DNA of 64,000 nt from Streptomyces sp. FIT100 (GCF_024584805.1 NZ_CP075715.1:5386526-5450525); one strand, 5' to 3'. Shown: positions 1 through 8,255, counted from the first letter of the stretch. The notes: generated by a model not told the origin, from the sequence alone. Translations and numbers: made by a program.

Positions 1-2
1 AA

Positions 3-161
3 GAGGGGCGTGTCACGGTCAAGTGGTCCCGACTTTCGGACGACTGGCTCAAGGAGATCCGGAGAACGGCTGAGGAAATCGACGAGCTGGACAGCTGGCA
101 GATGCTCGTCGATTCCTTGGTGGTCGCCGGAAATAAGCGCCTGGCGCCGTACAGCAGGTGA
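3..161 (+). CDS. C-terminal fragment of an unidentified protein, 5' end outside the window
   Basis: An open frame runs in from the left edge and stops with TGA at 159-161, giving the last 52 residues of a protein. The stretch is charged and helical (SRLSDDWLKEIRRTAEEIDE) and ends NKRLAPYSR. Its composition looks like real coding sequence, unlike the arginine- and serine-rich frame overlapping it. I do not recognise the family. A degraded methyltransferase copy begins about 17 bases downstream. The upstream sequence would be needed to name it. Confidence 0.5.
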   Translation, partial: EGRVTVKWSRLSDDWLKEIRRTAEEIDELDSWQMLVDSLVVAGNKRLAPYSR

Positions 162-177
162 CGCCGCAGGGGCCCTG

Positions 178-540
178 TCCGGCAGTGACAGTGACAAGAC
201 CGAACTCGATGACTTCTGGCAGCGGCTCGCCGGTGACGTCTTTGGCATCGGGCGCGGCGCGGCGCGGGTCTCGCCCAGCGCTCGTTTCTCCGTGGAGAAG
301 GCCCTGCCTTCCTTGGCGAGGGGTCGGCCGGGAGATCGTCGAACTGCCGGGAACCGTGGCTATCCGCGATCCCGGGCTCGTCATCGCCCACATGGCTTCG
401 TACCGGGCTGGGCGGATCAGCACCATGTGCCCTTCGACGCGACCGCCGACCGTGAGCGCGTCCTCGTCGCCGGTCGCATCGCCCGTCACGGCGCGTACGA
501 GATCACTTGCCTCGGTGGCGTCCTCCTCCGCAGCAGGTGA
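178..540 (+). pseudogene. Frameshifted C-terminal remnant of a class I SAM methyltransferase, relative of the gene at 5932-6750
   Basis: Three pieces in two frames line up in order with the C-terminal half of the intact methyltransferase at 5932-6750. The first (SDKTELDDFWQRLAGDVFG) is in frame 1. The second (REIVELPGTVAIRDPGLVIA) is in frame 2. The third (WADQHHVPFDATADRE to HGAYEITCLGGVLLRSR) is back in frame 1 and ends at TGA 538-540. At least two indels, near 320 and 410, break the frame. The SAM-binding N-terminal half is absent. The match is clear but diverged, so this is a decayed paralogue rather than a sequencing slip in a recent duplicate. No function is expected. Confidence 0.8.
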
Positions 541-846
541 GGGGATCCGGCATCTTCCTCTTCCTCTCCCGTGGGCCCCGGGACGGCGGCGGCCCGCGCC
601 GGGGGGCGGGCTGCTCCATTCGATCTCTGGCCTGCGACGGGCCAGGAGGGCGGGAGTAGCCTGGGTCTGGCCTTCCTGGTCTCCGTAACGGGACGGTTCG
701 GTGACCTTCGGTGATGATGGCCGAAGATAGCCGAACTGCCCTTGCTGCTAACTGGCGATGGGCGCGACGGTCTTGATCGGTGTCTTGCGGACTGTGTGCG
801 ACTGGCAGGCAGCGCCCCGGCCCGGCGATTGCCCATCAGGGCGGCC
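541..846. other. Non-coding stretch with a nested inverted repeat
   Basis: I find no credible gene between the methyltransferase remnant and the end of the leftward gene at 847. The only structure I see is TTCGG at 697 and 707 facing CCGAA at 721 and 731. Each pair is spaced 10 bp, one helical turn. It could fold as a weak hairpin ending the leftward transcript or be a protein-binding site. Confidence 0.4.
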
Positions 847-2448
847 TTACTCTTGCGGGGGCTTGGGTTCGCTCGCCCATTCGCTCAGACCGGTCAGCAT
901 GGACAGAGCTGATGTGAAGAAAGTCTTGACGGCTGCCGGTCCCCGCAAGTCGCCGAAGACCCTGGTGAGTGTCTTCTCGTAATCGCTGCTCTTACGGTGA
1001 GCCGTCGCCTTCGAACGGATCTCCTGGAGGTTTCGCAAGAACTGGGTGTCCCGTTCGGCATGCGGGTAACCCTGCTGTTCCATCCAGCGCTTGAACTTTG
1101 AGATACCCTTCTCGTTATCAATGCGGTCCGGCAGGCGCTTCTGGATCTCCCGTTCATTGAGGGCGTCAACGAAAAGCTGGGTCATAATTCGAATGCTGGA
1201 CTCGAATTCTGCCTGTGAATCATTCAAGGGTAGGCGTAGGCGCTGTAGAAGCCCTGCATCGGCTTCCTCAGGCTTCCGGAAGAGCTCCCACCCGTAGACG
1301 TCCTCCCATGTGCGTCTGAAGGTCAGGTAATTGGAGCGAACTAGTAGGTCCTCGGCGGTGGGCTCGGCGGGCTGCCCCAGGAATGCTCGACGAATCAGAG
1401 TCTCGCTAGGTGGGCCGTCTTCTGTGACGTTGAAGCTGCGCCAATAGTCCCGCTCCTGCCTGGGTAGATCACGACCAAGGTCTCCAAGGAAGACGACGAC
1501 GTAATCCTGGGCGCTGTTATCGAGTCGCAGGCCCCATAGTGATGCGCAACTGAGATATCCGTCCGATACGGTGTAGAGTTCAGGCTTCTCGTAGTACTTC
1601 TGCAGCACTTCCCGGAGAAAATATACGGGCGTGAGATAGTGTGGAGCATCGGGGTTCGCTCCGAAGTAGTTACTGAGAGAATCGAGATTGCAGCTGTATC
1701 GAATCTCATCGCCATCGGAGTCCGTCGCAATAATGAACTCCGGAAAGTGGGAGTCTTCCTCCTCGAACGGCCAGATCCCTCTCTTCTCGAACGATGGCGG
1801 TGGAACTACGCGGGTGCCGAGGAGGCGGGTAAACTTTCCGGTTCCGACTCGGTCTCCGGGGTGAAGGGAGATTCGTGCGGTGTCCGTGGTCAGATCAAAG
1901 GCTTCGGGAAGTGCGTCCTCTTTCTCGCCCATGCAGACGGAATCCAGATAGAGGATCAGGTCGTACCCTTGGGCGGCCTGGAACTGGCGCAGCAGTTTTG
2001 TGCGGACTGCGATCTTGTTGGCGGTCAGCTTGACGGCGGCCAATGAGGTGCCGTCATCCAGGGGCTGCGTGAATTGTGCGCTGAGCTCATCCCAGTAGAG
2101 ATTGTGGTATAGCCGAAAGTGTTCGGCTAGCTCTCGGGTTGACGGTACTGCGCCATGGTATTCCCGGCACAGGACCAGCGGCTCGATGCCGTCTTCGGTG
2201 CTGCTGCGGAAGTACCTGGTTACGATCTCGCCGTTCTCTCGGTGCTGCGAGAAGCCGGGGCGAAAATCGCTCATGCTCACATCCCAGGACGGAGATTTGA
2301 GGATTCTCGTGCGCATCGCAGTCGGAGCGAAAGCGCAATAGATTCCGCCATTTCCGTTCTGCTCATGCCAATCTTCGTACACGGTTGTCCACGAGCCCTG
2401 CTCCATCGAGGTGAAGCGCCCAAGCATCTCTTCTTGCCGCAGATCCAT
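847..2448 (-). CDS. Unknown 533-aa protein with a HEPN-like R-x5-H signature near the C-terminus
   Basis: The start is ATG at 2448 (MDLRQEEMLGRF), because the reading quality is coding-like from there. I do not recognise the N-terminal 400 residues. There is no signal peptide and no membrane helix. Near the end, a helical segment contains R478-S-K-A-T-A-H484, which fits the R-x4-6-H signature of HEPN RNase domains found in abortive-infection proteins. The gene is visibly lower in GC than its surroundings, consistent with recent transfer. It lies 40 bp downstream of the ASCH gene on the same strand, so it may be the last gene of that operon, although no clear ribosome-binding site precedes it. 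The HEPN reading rests on one short motif and is an inference. Confidence 0.7.
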   Translation of the reverse strand: MDLRQEEMLGRFTSMEQGSWTTVYEDWHEQNGNGGIYCAFAPTAMRTRILKSPSWDVSMSDFRPGFSQHRENGEIVTRYFRSSTEDGIEPLVLCREYHGAVPSTRELAEHFRLYHNLYWDELSAQFTQPLDDGTSLAAVKLTANKIAVRTKLLRQFQAAQGYDLILYLDSVCMGEKEDALPEAFDLTTDTARISLHPGDRVGTGKFTRLLGTRVVPPPSFEKRGIWPFEEEDSHFPEFIIATDSDGDEIRYSCNLDSLSNYFGANPDAPHYLTPVYFLREVLQKYYEKPELYTVSDGYLSCASLWGLRLDNSAQDYVVVFLGDLGRDLPRQERDYWRSFNVTEDGPPSETLIRRAFLGQPAEPTAEDLLVRSNYLTFRRTWEDVYGWELFRKPEEADAGLLQRLRLPLNDSQAEFESSIRIMTQLFVDALNEREIQKRLPDRIDNEKGISKFKRWMEQQGYPHAERDTQFLRNLQEIRSKATAHRKSSDYEKTLTRVFGDLRGPAAVKTFFTSALSMLTGLSEWASEPKPPQE

Positions 2449-2488
2449 TGGCGCATATTAGGTGTGCCCGCCGATTGCGGCAATAGGT

Positions 2489-2884
2489 TTACCTGGTGTT
2501 CGTTCTTGCGCTCCAGGGTCGAGAGTTTGGTGTCGAGATCCGTCGGACCTGAATGGCGAGTGCGCCGAGGGCTTCCTTCTCGGGCCCGTAGATGGTGCGG
2601 ATGTTGGCCAGCTGCTGGTCGCGGGTGGCGGTCGGGTTGACGTTGGACGGGCCTTCGCCGTCGAGGAGGGCTTCGAAGCCGGGGTACTCGGCGACACGGA
2701 GGACGTTCACGTCGCAGGTCTCGTCGGTGTCCTTGATGCGGAAGCGGATGGTGTCGCCGGCGGCGAGGTCGGCGAGGTGCGGGTACTTGACCCGCACCTC
2801 GATGGTCTTGGTGCCCGCGGCGACGAGCTCGAAGTACTGGCGGTAGAGGTTGAGCTCGCGGACGCGGGCGGTGCGGTCGGTCAT
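2489..2884 (-). CDS. ASCH-domain protein (putative RNA-binding), 131 aa
   Basis: The protein starts MTDRTARVRELNLYRQYF and contains the ASCH hallmark of a strand ending in a conserved Glu-Val (GTKTIEVRVKYPHLADL), followed by a basic strand (DTIRFRIKD). ASCH folds resemble PUA domains and usually bind RNA or modified nucleosides; some hydrolyse N4-acetylcytidine. The start is fixed by a 4-bp ATGA overlap with the upstream synthetase-like gene (ATG 2884-2882, TGA 2883-2881), which implies translational coupling. A frame extension further upstream is only shadow of the neighbouring gene. The C-terminus is arginine- and serine-rich and may be poorly conserved. The domain call is fairly secure; the substrate is unknown. 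Confidence 0.8.
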   Translation of the reverse strand: MTDRTARVRELNLYRQYFELVAAGTKTIEVRVKYPHLADLAAGDTIRFRIKDTDETCDVNVLRVAEYPGFEALLDGEGPSNVNPTATRDQQLANIRTIYGPEKEALGALAIQVRRISTPNSRPWSARTNTR

Positions 2885-3996
2885 CGGGAGGGAACGCTCC
2901 TGGGGGACGGTGCGGTGATCAGGCGGCCGATCTCGGCAGCCGAATACGAGCGGAAGAAGTGGCGGGGGTTGGACAGCAGGGTCTCGGCCATGGCGAGCAG
3001 CTGGTCGGCGTACTCGGTGACGGTGCCGGGCCACTGCCGGGTGTCGAGCATCCAGGGGGCGGCTCCCTCGGGCAAGGGGGCACGGCCTTCTCGTATGAGG
3101 GATTTCGAGAGCTTGGCGCCGGTGTCGGTGACGACCTGGGGGCAGAACAGGCGGGCCGGGAGCTGGGCGCGCGCGAGGCCCACGGCCTGGAGGGCCTCGT
3201 CGATGAGGTGGGAGCCGAAGACCCAGTCGCCGCCCTTGACCATGACGTGCAGGGTGCCCTGGGGGCTGGTCAGGGCGAGTTCCTTGACCAGGTTGCGGTA
3301 GAGGGTGGCCAGGTCAAGGTAGCCGCCGGCGGTGGGCGTGATGGTGGCCTCGTACGGGCCGTGGTGGAGGCAGATGGCGGAGACTTTCGCCGATTCGGGG
3401 TCGGTGAGGTGGACCCGTGTGCGTTCGGCGTGCTTCTCGGCCCAGCCGCAGTCGGGGTGCGGGCAGGGGACGCGGAGGTGTGGGGTCCCGGTGGAAGGGG
3501 CCAGCCACCAGCGGGCTGCGTCGATGCGCGGGAGGAGCCGGAGCCAAGTGCGGCGGTAGTGCTCGCCGGCCTGCTGCTGGCTGTACGTCTCGATGCGGTG
3601 AGGGATGCCCAGGCGCCTGGACAGGGCGGTGAAGAGCGGTTGGTGGAGGGCGGTGACGAGGTCGAGCAGGGCCTGCTCGCCGAGGGCCTGGGAGTAGGCG
3701 CGCTGGTAGTGGTGGCCGTTGGCCGGGTCGGTCGCCAGCTCGTACGGGGCGTTGTCGAGGGCGCTGAAGAGCACCTCGGTGGGGAGACCGAAGCGGTCGC
3801 GCAGCCGGGCGGCCATGGCGAAGGCCAGGGACTGTACGAGCGAGGTGCCGATGTGCGGGGCGCCGTTGATCTGGGTGCCGACGACCAGAACGATCCGCTC
3901 GGGCGGGCTGGCGAGGATGCGTGGGGTCAGGACGTCCTCGGCGTGGTGGAGGGCGTTGGCGAGAACGGTGTTCGGTGAGACGGGATGGGTGGTCAC
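2881..3996 (-). CDS. Short class I aminoacyl-tRNA-synthetase-like protein, 371 aa
   Basis: The start is GTG at 3996, reading VTTHPVSPNTV. It is preceded by an AGGGAGA ribosome-binding site and overlaps the upstream stop by 4 bp (GTGA). Near the N-terminus is INGAPHIGT (HIGH-type motif, residues 48-50), and near residues 295-299 is KLSKS (KMSKS-type loop); both are signatures of the class I synthetase Rossmann catalytic domain. Between them is a zinc-ribbon-like CPHPDCGW with a later CLHHG. The best resemblance I can offer is class I lysyl-tRNA synthetase, but at 371 residues there is little room for an anticodon-binding domain. It may therefore act on something other than a full tRNA, or only make an aminoacyl-adenylate. 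Its tight coupling to an ASCH protein points to RNA. Confidence 0.75.
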   Translation of the reverse strand: MTTHPVSPNTVLANALHHAEDVLTPRILASPPERIVLVVGTQINGAPHIGTSLVQSLAFAMAARLRDRFGLPTEVLFSALDNAPYELATDPANGHHYQRAYSQALGEQALLDLVTALHQPLFTALSRRLGIPHRIETYSQQQAGEHYRRTWLRLLPRIDAARWWLAPSTGTPHLRVPCPHPDCGWAEKHAERTRVHLTDPESAKVSAICLHHGPYEATITPTAGGYLDLATLYRNLVKELALTSPQGTLHVMVKGGDWVFGSHLIDEALQAVGLARAQLPARLFCPQVVTDTGAKLSKSLIREGRAPLPEGAAPWMLDTRQWPGTVTEYADQLLAMAETLLSNPRHFFRSYSAAEIGRLITAPSPRSVPSR

Positions 3997-4493
3997 GAGG
4001 TGTCTCCCTGGGGGCCGGTGGTGTGGGGCGGCAGGGGCGCGGCCCCGTTCTTGGCACGGTCGAATGCGGCCCAGACGCACTTTCCGGGGCCCGTCCGGTC
4101 CTTTACGCCCCAGCTGTCGGCGGTCGCGGCGACGATCAGCAAACCGCGGCCGTCGACGGCGGACTCCTCGGGAACGCGCTGCGTCGGCCTGTTCTCGCCG
4201 CTGTCGTGGACCTCGATCCGCAGCCCCTCATCGAGGGACTCGACGCGTACGAGGACCAGCCGGCCCACGGGCACCCCGTGAAGCACGGCGTTGGTGACAA
4301 GCTCCGAGGTGCACAGCCGCATGTCGTCGAGACGGGCGGTCTCGCCCCATTCGGTCAGGGTGGCGGCGACGAAGTCGCGAGCGGTACGCGGCGTGGTCCG
4401 GCGGCGGGGGAACAGCGTGGTGCGGTGCCGACCTGTGCCCGGAAGGAGATCTGGGGCGGCGTCGGTCGCCTCGTTGGTGAGTCTGCTTGCCAT
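3993..4493 (-). CDS. RsbW-like GHKL ATP-binding protein (anti-sigma/serine kinase fold), 166 aa
   Basis: This is a single small GHKL ATPase domain. It shows the N-box ELVTNAVLHG, the ATP-binding HDSGENRP and the G2 box GRGLLIV, as in the many Streptomyces RsbW/SpoIIAB-type proteins that phosphorylate anti-anti-sigma factors or bind sigma factors. No other domain is present. The start is taken at ATG 4493 (MASRLTNE); a TTG 12 bases earlier is possible. It is the first gene of a leftward operon, with its TGA overlapping the GTG of the synthetase-like gene. It is divergent from the XRE regulator, with about 100 bp between them that must hold both promoters. Its partner is not evident in the window. 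Confidence 0.8.
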   Translation of the reverse strand: MASRLTNEATDAAPDLLPGTGRHRTTLFPRRRTTPRTARDFVAATLTEWGETARLDDMRLCTSELVTNAVLHGVPVGRLVLVRVESLDEGLRIEVHDSGENRPTQRVPEESAVDGRGLLIVAATADSWGVKDRTGPGKCVWAAFDRAKNGAAPLPPHTTGPQGDTS

Positions 4494-4597
4494 GGTCAAC
4501 AGCAAAGCGACTTAACTCATTTGGGTCGGGAGCCAGCACGGGGGCCAAGACGGGGGCGACTATGGGGGCCAGAGGTCACGTGTTCCTGGGGGACGGC

Positions 4598-5935
4598 ATG
4601 GGCGACACCGGGATCGGAGCCTTGCTCGTCCGGCTGCGCACCGCGCGCGGCTGGAGCCAGCAGAGGGTTGCCGACGAGTACAACGCCCTGGAGGGGCGCT
4701 CCGCCAAGACCGGCAAGGAGATCGGGCGGTACGAGCGCGAAGCGCGAGTTCCCGTTCCCTACGCCCGGAAGTACCTGGCGCAGCTCTTCGGTGTCGATGT
4801 TGCCGTGCTCGACCATGCTGTTGCCGTCAGCAAGGGGCAGCGGGACGGCTCCGATGCCGCCGAGGTGGAGATCGTGCCGCCGGTGCTGCCGCCCGAGAAC
4901 ACCCATGTCCGTGGAGACCCACTCTCCGAGGACGCGGTGCGGTCGGCGGACTTCGCCCGCTTCATCGCGCAGCGGAACGCCGACGAGTTCGTCGTGGAGC
5001 AGCTGGAGGCAGACGTCGGCCGGCTCGCCCGTACGTACGTCAGCCACCCGTTGATGGAGCAGTACGTCGAGATCAGGCGGTTACGGGATGGGGCCTTCGA
5101 GCTGCTGCGCGGGCGCCAGCACCCCCGGCAGACCACTGACCTCTACCTCTCCGCTGCTCGCCTCTGCGGCCTGTCCGCGCACGTCTGCCTTGACCTTGGC
5201 GCCTACGACTCCGCCGCCACCCACGCCCGCACCGCACGGGCCTGTGCCGAGGCGGCGGGGCACGAGGGGATGCTGGCCTGGGTACGGGCCGTGGAGTCGT
5301 TAATCGCGTACTGGACAGGGCGGTACGAGCAGGCGGCCCGGCTGGCGCAGGCCGGTCGGCGGCACAGGGCGAACGGCAGCATCGGTGCACGGCTGGCGAG
5401 TCTGGAGGCGCGGGCATTGGCGATAGTCGGCGACTCGGCAGGTGCGCTCGCTGCCCTGTCGGATGCCGAAAGATCGCGCGAGGCGATCTCGGGTCGGGAC
5501 GAGGTACTGGGAGTCTTCGACTTCCCTGCGGCCAAGCAGTTTGCGTACGCCGGAACGACCCTTCTGGCCGTGGGCGGGCAGGAACACGTCCAGCGGGCCA
5601 TCGTCAGCGCGGAGACAGCGATCCGCCTCTATCGCAGCGCGGACGGAGACGACCAGTCGGTTGGTGACCTGTTCGCCGCGCACCTCGATCTCGCCCGCGG
5701 GCACATGCTCCTGGGCGACCTGGATGGCACGGAGGAGATGCTCGGCTTCGTGCTCCAGTCCTCGCCGGAGCGCATGTCGGCCAGCATCGTGCGCCGGCTC
5801 ACCGTTCTCGGGCGGGAGTTGGAAGGGGCGCAGTACGGTGGAGCCGCGCAGGCAGTGCACCTGCGCGAACGACTCCAGCACACGGCCGTCCGTGCGTCCC
5901 TGCCCGCCGCCCACCCTCCGGAGTTGCCGCCGTGA
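4598..5935 (+). CDS. XRE-family transcriptional regulator with a TPR-like C-terminal region, 445 aa
   Basis: Residues 1-75 form a helix-turn-helix of the XRE/lambda-repressor type (LLVRLRTARGWSQQRVADEYNAL), including the phrase EIGRYEREARVP typical of Streptomyces regulators of this kind. The remaining 350 residues are alpha-helical repeats rich in Ala, Arg and Leu (AARLAQAGRRH, LASLEARALAIVGD), probably a TPR-like sensor. ATG 4598 is chosen for the GGGGGA ribosome-binding site just ahead and because the HTH begins directly after; ATG 4562 in frame is an alternative. The stop overlaps the GTG of the methyltransferase by 4 bp, so the two are co-translated. It likely regulates itself and the divergent ATPase operon. 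Confidence 0.85.
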   Translation: MGDTGIGALLVRLRTARGWSQQRVADEYNALEGRSAKTGKEIGRYEREARVPVPYARKYLAQLFGVDVAVLDHAVAVSKGQRDGSDAAEVEIVPPVLPPENTHVRGDPLSEDAVRSADFARFIAQRNADEFVVEQLEADVGRLARTYVSHPLMEQYVEIRRLRDGAFELLRGRQHPRQTTDLYLSAARLCGLSAHVCLDLGAYDSAATHARTARACAEAAGHEGMLAWVRAVESLIAYWTGRYEQAARLAQAGRRHRANGSIGARLASLEARALAIVGDSAGALAALSDAERSREAISGRDEVLGVFDFPAAKQFAYAGTTLLAVGGQEHVQRAIVSAETAIRLYRSADGDDQSVGDLFAAHLDLARGHMLLGDLDGTEEMLGFVLQSSPERMSASIVRRLTVLGRELEGAQYGGAAQAVHLRERLQHTAVRASLPAAHPPELPP

Positions 5936-6750
5936 CCGATCTGTCCGCTGCCCACGATGCCGCCGTCACCGACCGGACCCGCCTGGCGGGTAGCGCTTAC
6001 AACGGAGACCAGGACCTGGCCGCTCGGCAGTCGCTCTACCAGTGGCAGACACCCCGGTACGACCTTCCCGGCCTCATCGCCGCGCGGCTGGGCGACGTGC
6101 GCGGGCGCATCGTCGATATCGGCTGCGGCAACGGCAAGTTCATCCAGCGGCTCCGCCAGGACCGCCCGGACCTGTCCCTGCTCGGCCTCGACGTCGCTCC
6201 CGGCATCCTTGCCGGCGTCTCCGGCCCGGTCGCCGTGGCGGATGCCACGAGGCTTCCGCTGGCGGCGGGGAGCGTCGACGCGGCTCTCGCGCTCCACATG
6301 CTGTACCACGTGCCCGACATTCCCCAGGCGGTCAGGGAGCTGGCTCGGGTCGTGGCGAGCGACGGGCTGGTGGTCGCCTCCACCAACAGCGACCGCGACA
6401 AGGCCGAACTAGACGACCTCTGGCAGCGGGCCGCCGGCGACGTCCTCGGCATCGAGCGCGGTCCGGCCAGGATTTCGCTCAGTGCCCGCTTCTCCCTGGA
6501 GAAGGCTCCGGCTTTCCTCGGTGAGGAGTTCAGCCAGGTGGAGGACGTCGAACTGCCGGGGACCATCACGGTCCACGACCCCGAGCCTGTCATCGCCCAC
6601 ATGGCTTCGTACCGCGCCTGGGCGGATCAGCACGACGTGCCCTTCGACGCGACCATCGATCGCGCCCGCACACTCGTTGCCGACCACATCGTCCGCTACG
6701 GCGCGTACGAGATCACCTGCCTTGGAGGGATCCTCGTCTGCCGCCGCTGA
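5932..6750 (+). CDS. Class I SAM-dependent methyltransferase, 272 aa
   Basis: The glycine-rich SAM motif is at residues 60-70 (IVDIGCGNGKF), followed by an acidic ribose-binding strand (LLGLDV) and the LALHMLYHVPDIPQAV motif of the UbiE/type 11 methyltransferases. The C-terminal 120 residues are helical and reappear in degraded form at 178-540. The start is GTG 5932, overlapping the XRE stop (GTGA). The substrate is unknown. Pairing with a TPR-type XRE regulator suggests a small-molecule methylation under the regulator's control, but nothing in the sequence names the substrate. Confidence 0.88.
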   Translation: MTDLSAAHDAAVTDRTRLAGSAYNGDQDLAARQSLYQWQTPRYDLPGLIAARLGDVRGRIVDIGCGNGKFIQRLRQDRPDLSLLGLDVAPGILAGVSGPVAVADATRLPLAAGSVDAALALHMLYHVPDIPQAVRELARVVASDGLVVASTNSDRDKAELDDLWQRAAGDVLGIERGPARISLSARFSLEKAPAFLGEEFSQVEDVELPGTITVHDPEPVIAHMASYRAWADQHDVPFDATIDRARTLVADHIVRYGAYEITCLGGILVCRR

Positions 6751-6752
6751 GA

Positions 6753-6985
6753 TCAGTCCAGCGGCGGCCAAGGCCCGTCCAGCAGGCCGCCCGCCTCCTC
6801 GACGATCTGTTCCGCCAGGTGTTCCCGGTCTCCCTGTCGGATCGCCGTCCAGTCGTTGTAGGCGTCGGCTTTTTCGACCAGTGGCTTGAGCAGTCATCCT
6901 CTGCGATCTCGGCACCGGAACGCGTAGGACCCATGACCTCGCCGAAATGCAGCAGGCCGTCGGTTCCATCCTGAGCCCGGTCCAA
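6753..6985 (-). pseudogene. Possible short frameshifted gene remnant
   Basis: Two coding-like pieces on the minus strand join only if a frameshift near 6890 is allowed. The upstream piece (TTG 6985) reads DGLLHFGEVMGPTRSGAEIA. The downstream piece reads KPLVEKADAYNDWTAIRQGD and ends GLLDGPWPPLD at TGA 6755-6753. It sits 3 bp after the DUF2716-like gene in the same direction. Either this is a decayed second gene of that operon or the resemblance to coding sequence is accidental. I do not recognise the product. Confidence 0.35.
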
Positions 6986-6987
6986 GC

Positions 6988-7506
6988 TCAGGCCGGGCCT
7001 ACCGCCTTGCCTGACCTGCGGATCGGCGGGCCAAGAACGTTGTCGACCTCCGTGGCCGCGACGTCGAGAAGTTCCTCGCCGAACAGGCAGAGAGACCCTT
7101 CCCAGGGATGTCCGAAGCTGCCCAAGCGGAAGTCCTCCGCAAGGATGATGAAGTAGTCCCCGTCGGGATACGGGCTCAGCGGCCAGGCCGGTTGCCCAGG
7201 ACCGCCCACATCTTGCGGTGCGAAGCGGTACGACGGGTGCTGCCAGTCGAGGGCGAACAGAGTGCCTGACGGGCCAGCGCAGGAGGACAGTCCTTGCTCG
7301 ACGACGGCGACCAGGCGGTCCAGACGCTCGTCATCCGGATCGTTGTCAAGCGCAGCGAGGCTCCAGGTCACCGACGCGACGGGCTCCTCGATGGCCGGCC
7401 ACTTGAGCGGACTCACACTTGGCTGGAAGTTGAAATCCTCGTAGAAACGGTCCCATACGCGTCGGTGCTCAGCCTCTGGCAGTGTGACCACGGGATCTCC
7501 CATCAT
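6988..7506 (-). CDS. DUF2716-like protein of unknown function, 172 aa
   Basis: The protein has the pattern I associate with DUF2716: an N-terminal WDRFYEDFNFQPS, the central ALDWQHPSYRF and a C-terminal YPDGDYFIILAEDFRLGSFG followed by HPWEGSLCLFGEELL. These are small soluble proteins of unknown role, common in Streptomyces accessory regions near SMI1/KNR4-type genes. Two ATG codons are adjacent (7506 and 7503); the first is used, with an AGGA about 8 bases upstream. There is no signal peptide. The family assignment is from memory of the motif and should be checked by profile search. Confidence 0.65.
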   Translation of the reverse strand: MMGDPVVTLPEAEHRRVWDRFYEDFNFQPSVSPLKWPAIEEPVASVTWSLAALDNDPDDERLDRLVAVVEQGLSSCAGPSGTLFALDWQHPSYRFAPQDVGGPGQPAWPLSPYPDGDYFIILAEDFRLGSFGHPWEGSLCLFGEELLDVAATEVDNVLGPPIRRSGKAVGPA

Positions 7507-7715
7507 GCCGCGATCCTATCGATCCGCCTGACGGCCTCTGAGAGATCGTTCACGGAACTGCGGACAGAACCACTTTCAGGGAGCGTCGTCAGCGGCAGTC
7601 CACTGCTTCATGGGGCATCAGCTGCGGCGGACCGCGACGACCTCGGCGCCGTTCGGACTCCCTGCAGCGTCCGCCCAGAGGGGAGCGATTGGCGGGTCCG
7701 CCGGCGTGGTGGCGC

Positions 7716-8255
7716 CTACCCGAGGGCGGCGGCAGCGGCCTTGTAGTCGGCGGCTTGGGTCGGGGTGAGGTAGTGGCTGACGCGGATGAGTACGGTGCCG
7801 CTGACAAAGTCGTACTCGGCGAGCATGGGCATGCCCTTGGTGACTTTCTGGATGTAGTCGGCGCGGGCTTGGGAGTCGGCTGCGGTCGCGAAGACCTCGA
7901 TCGCTCCGCCGAGTCCGACGCTGCCGGGCTCAGCGCCGACGACGTCGTCGACCTTGATGCGGGAGTCCGTGAACGTGACCTTGCTGGTGTACTGGTTGGG
8001 GCGGCCGAGGAGACGGTTCGGGTCGTCGTCCTCGGTGACGACGCCCGAGAGCTTGGCGGACGCGACCTTGCCGGAAAGGACCTTGAAGGCGTCGCTGGCG
8101 GTGAGCTCCTTCGCTGCCGGCTTGGTCGGGACGCCAGCGGTTGCAGTGGGGGTGTGTTTCGGTTGGTCGTTCTTCTGATCACTCCCTGACCCGCACGCCG
8201 TCACGGCTGTGAAGGCGATGACGACTGCGGCAGCGGACAAGGCGGGCTTACGCAT
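7716..8255 (-). CDS. Small secreted lipoprotein, 179 aa
   Basis: The N-terminus is a textbook lipoprotein signal: positively charged MRKP, a hydrophobic stretch (AAAVVIAFTA) and the lipobox VTAC with the lipidated cysteine at residue 21. A disordered Thr/Pro/Lys-rich linker follows, then a compact domain (ASDAFKVLSGKVASAKLSG, FTDSRIKVDDVVG, RADYIQKVTKGMPMLAEYDF). It would sit on the outer face of the membrane. I do not recognise the domain. A GGAG ribosome-binding site precedes ATG 8255. There is no obvious operon partner. Confidence 0.8.
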   Translation of the reverse strand: MRKPALSAAAVVIAFTAVTACGSGSDQKNDQPKHTPTATAGVPTKPAAKELTASDAFKVLSGKVASAKLSGVVTEDDDPNRLLGRPNQYTSKVTFTDSRIKVDDVVGAEPGSVGLGGAIEVFATAADSQARADYIQKVTKGMPMLAEYDFVSGTVLIRVSHYLTPTQAADYKAAAAALG

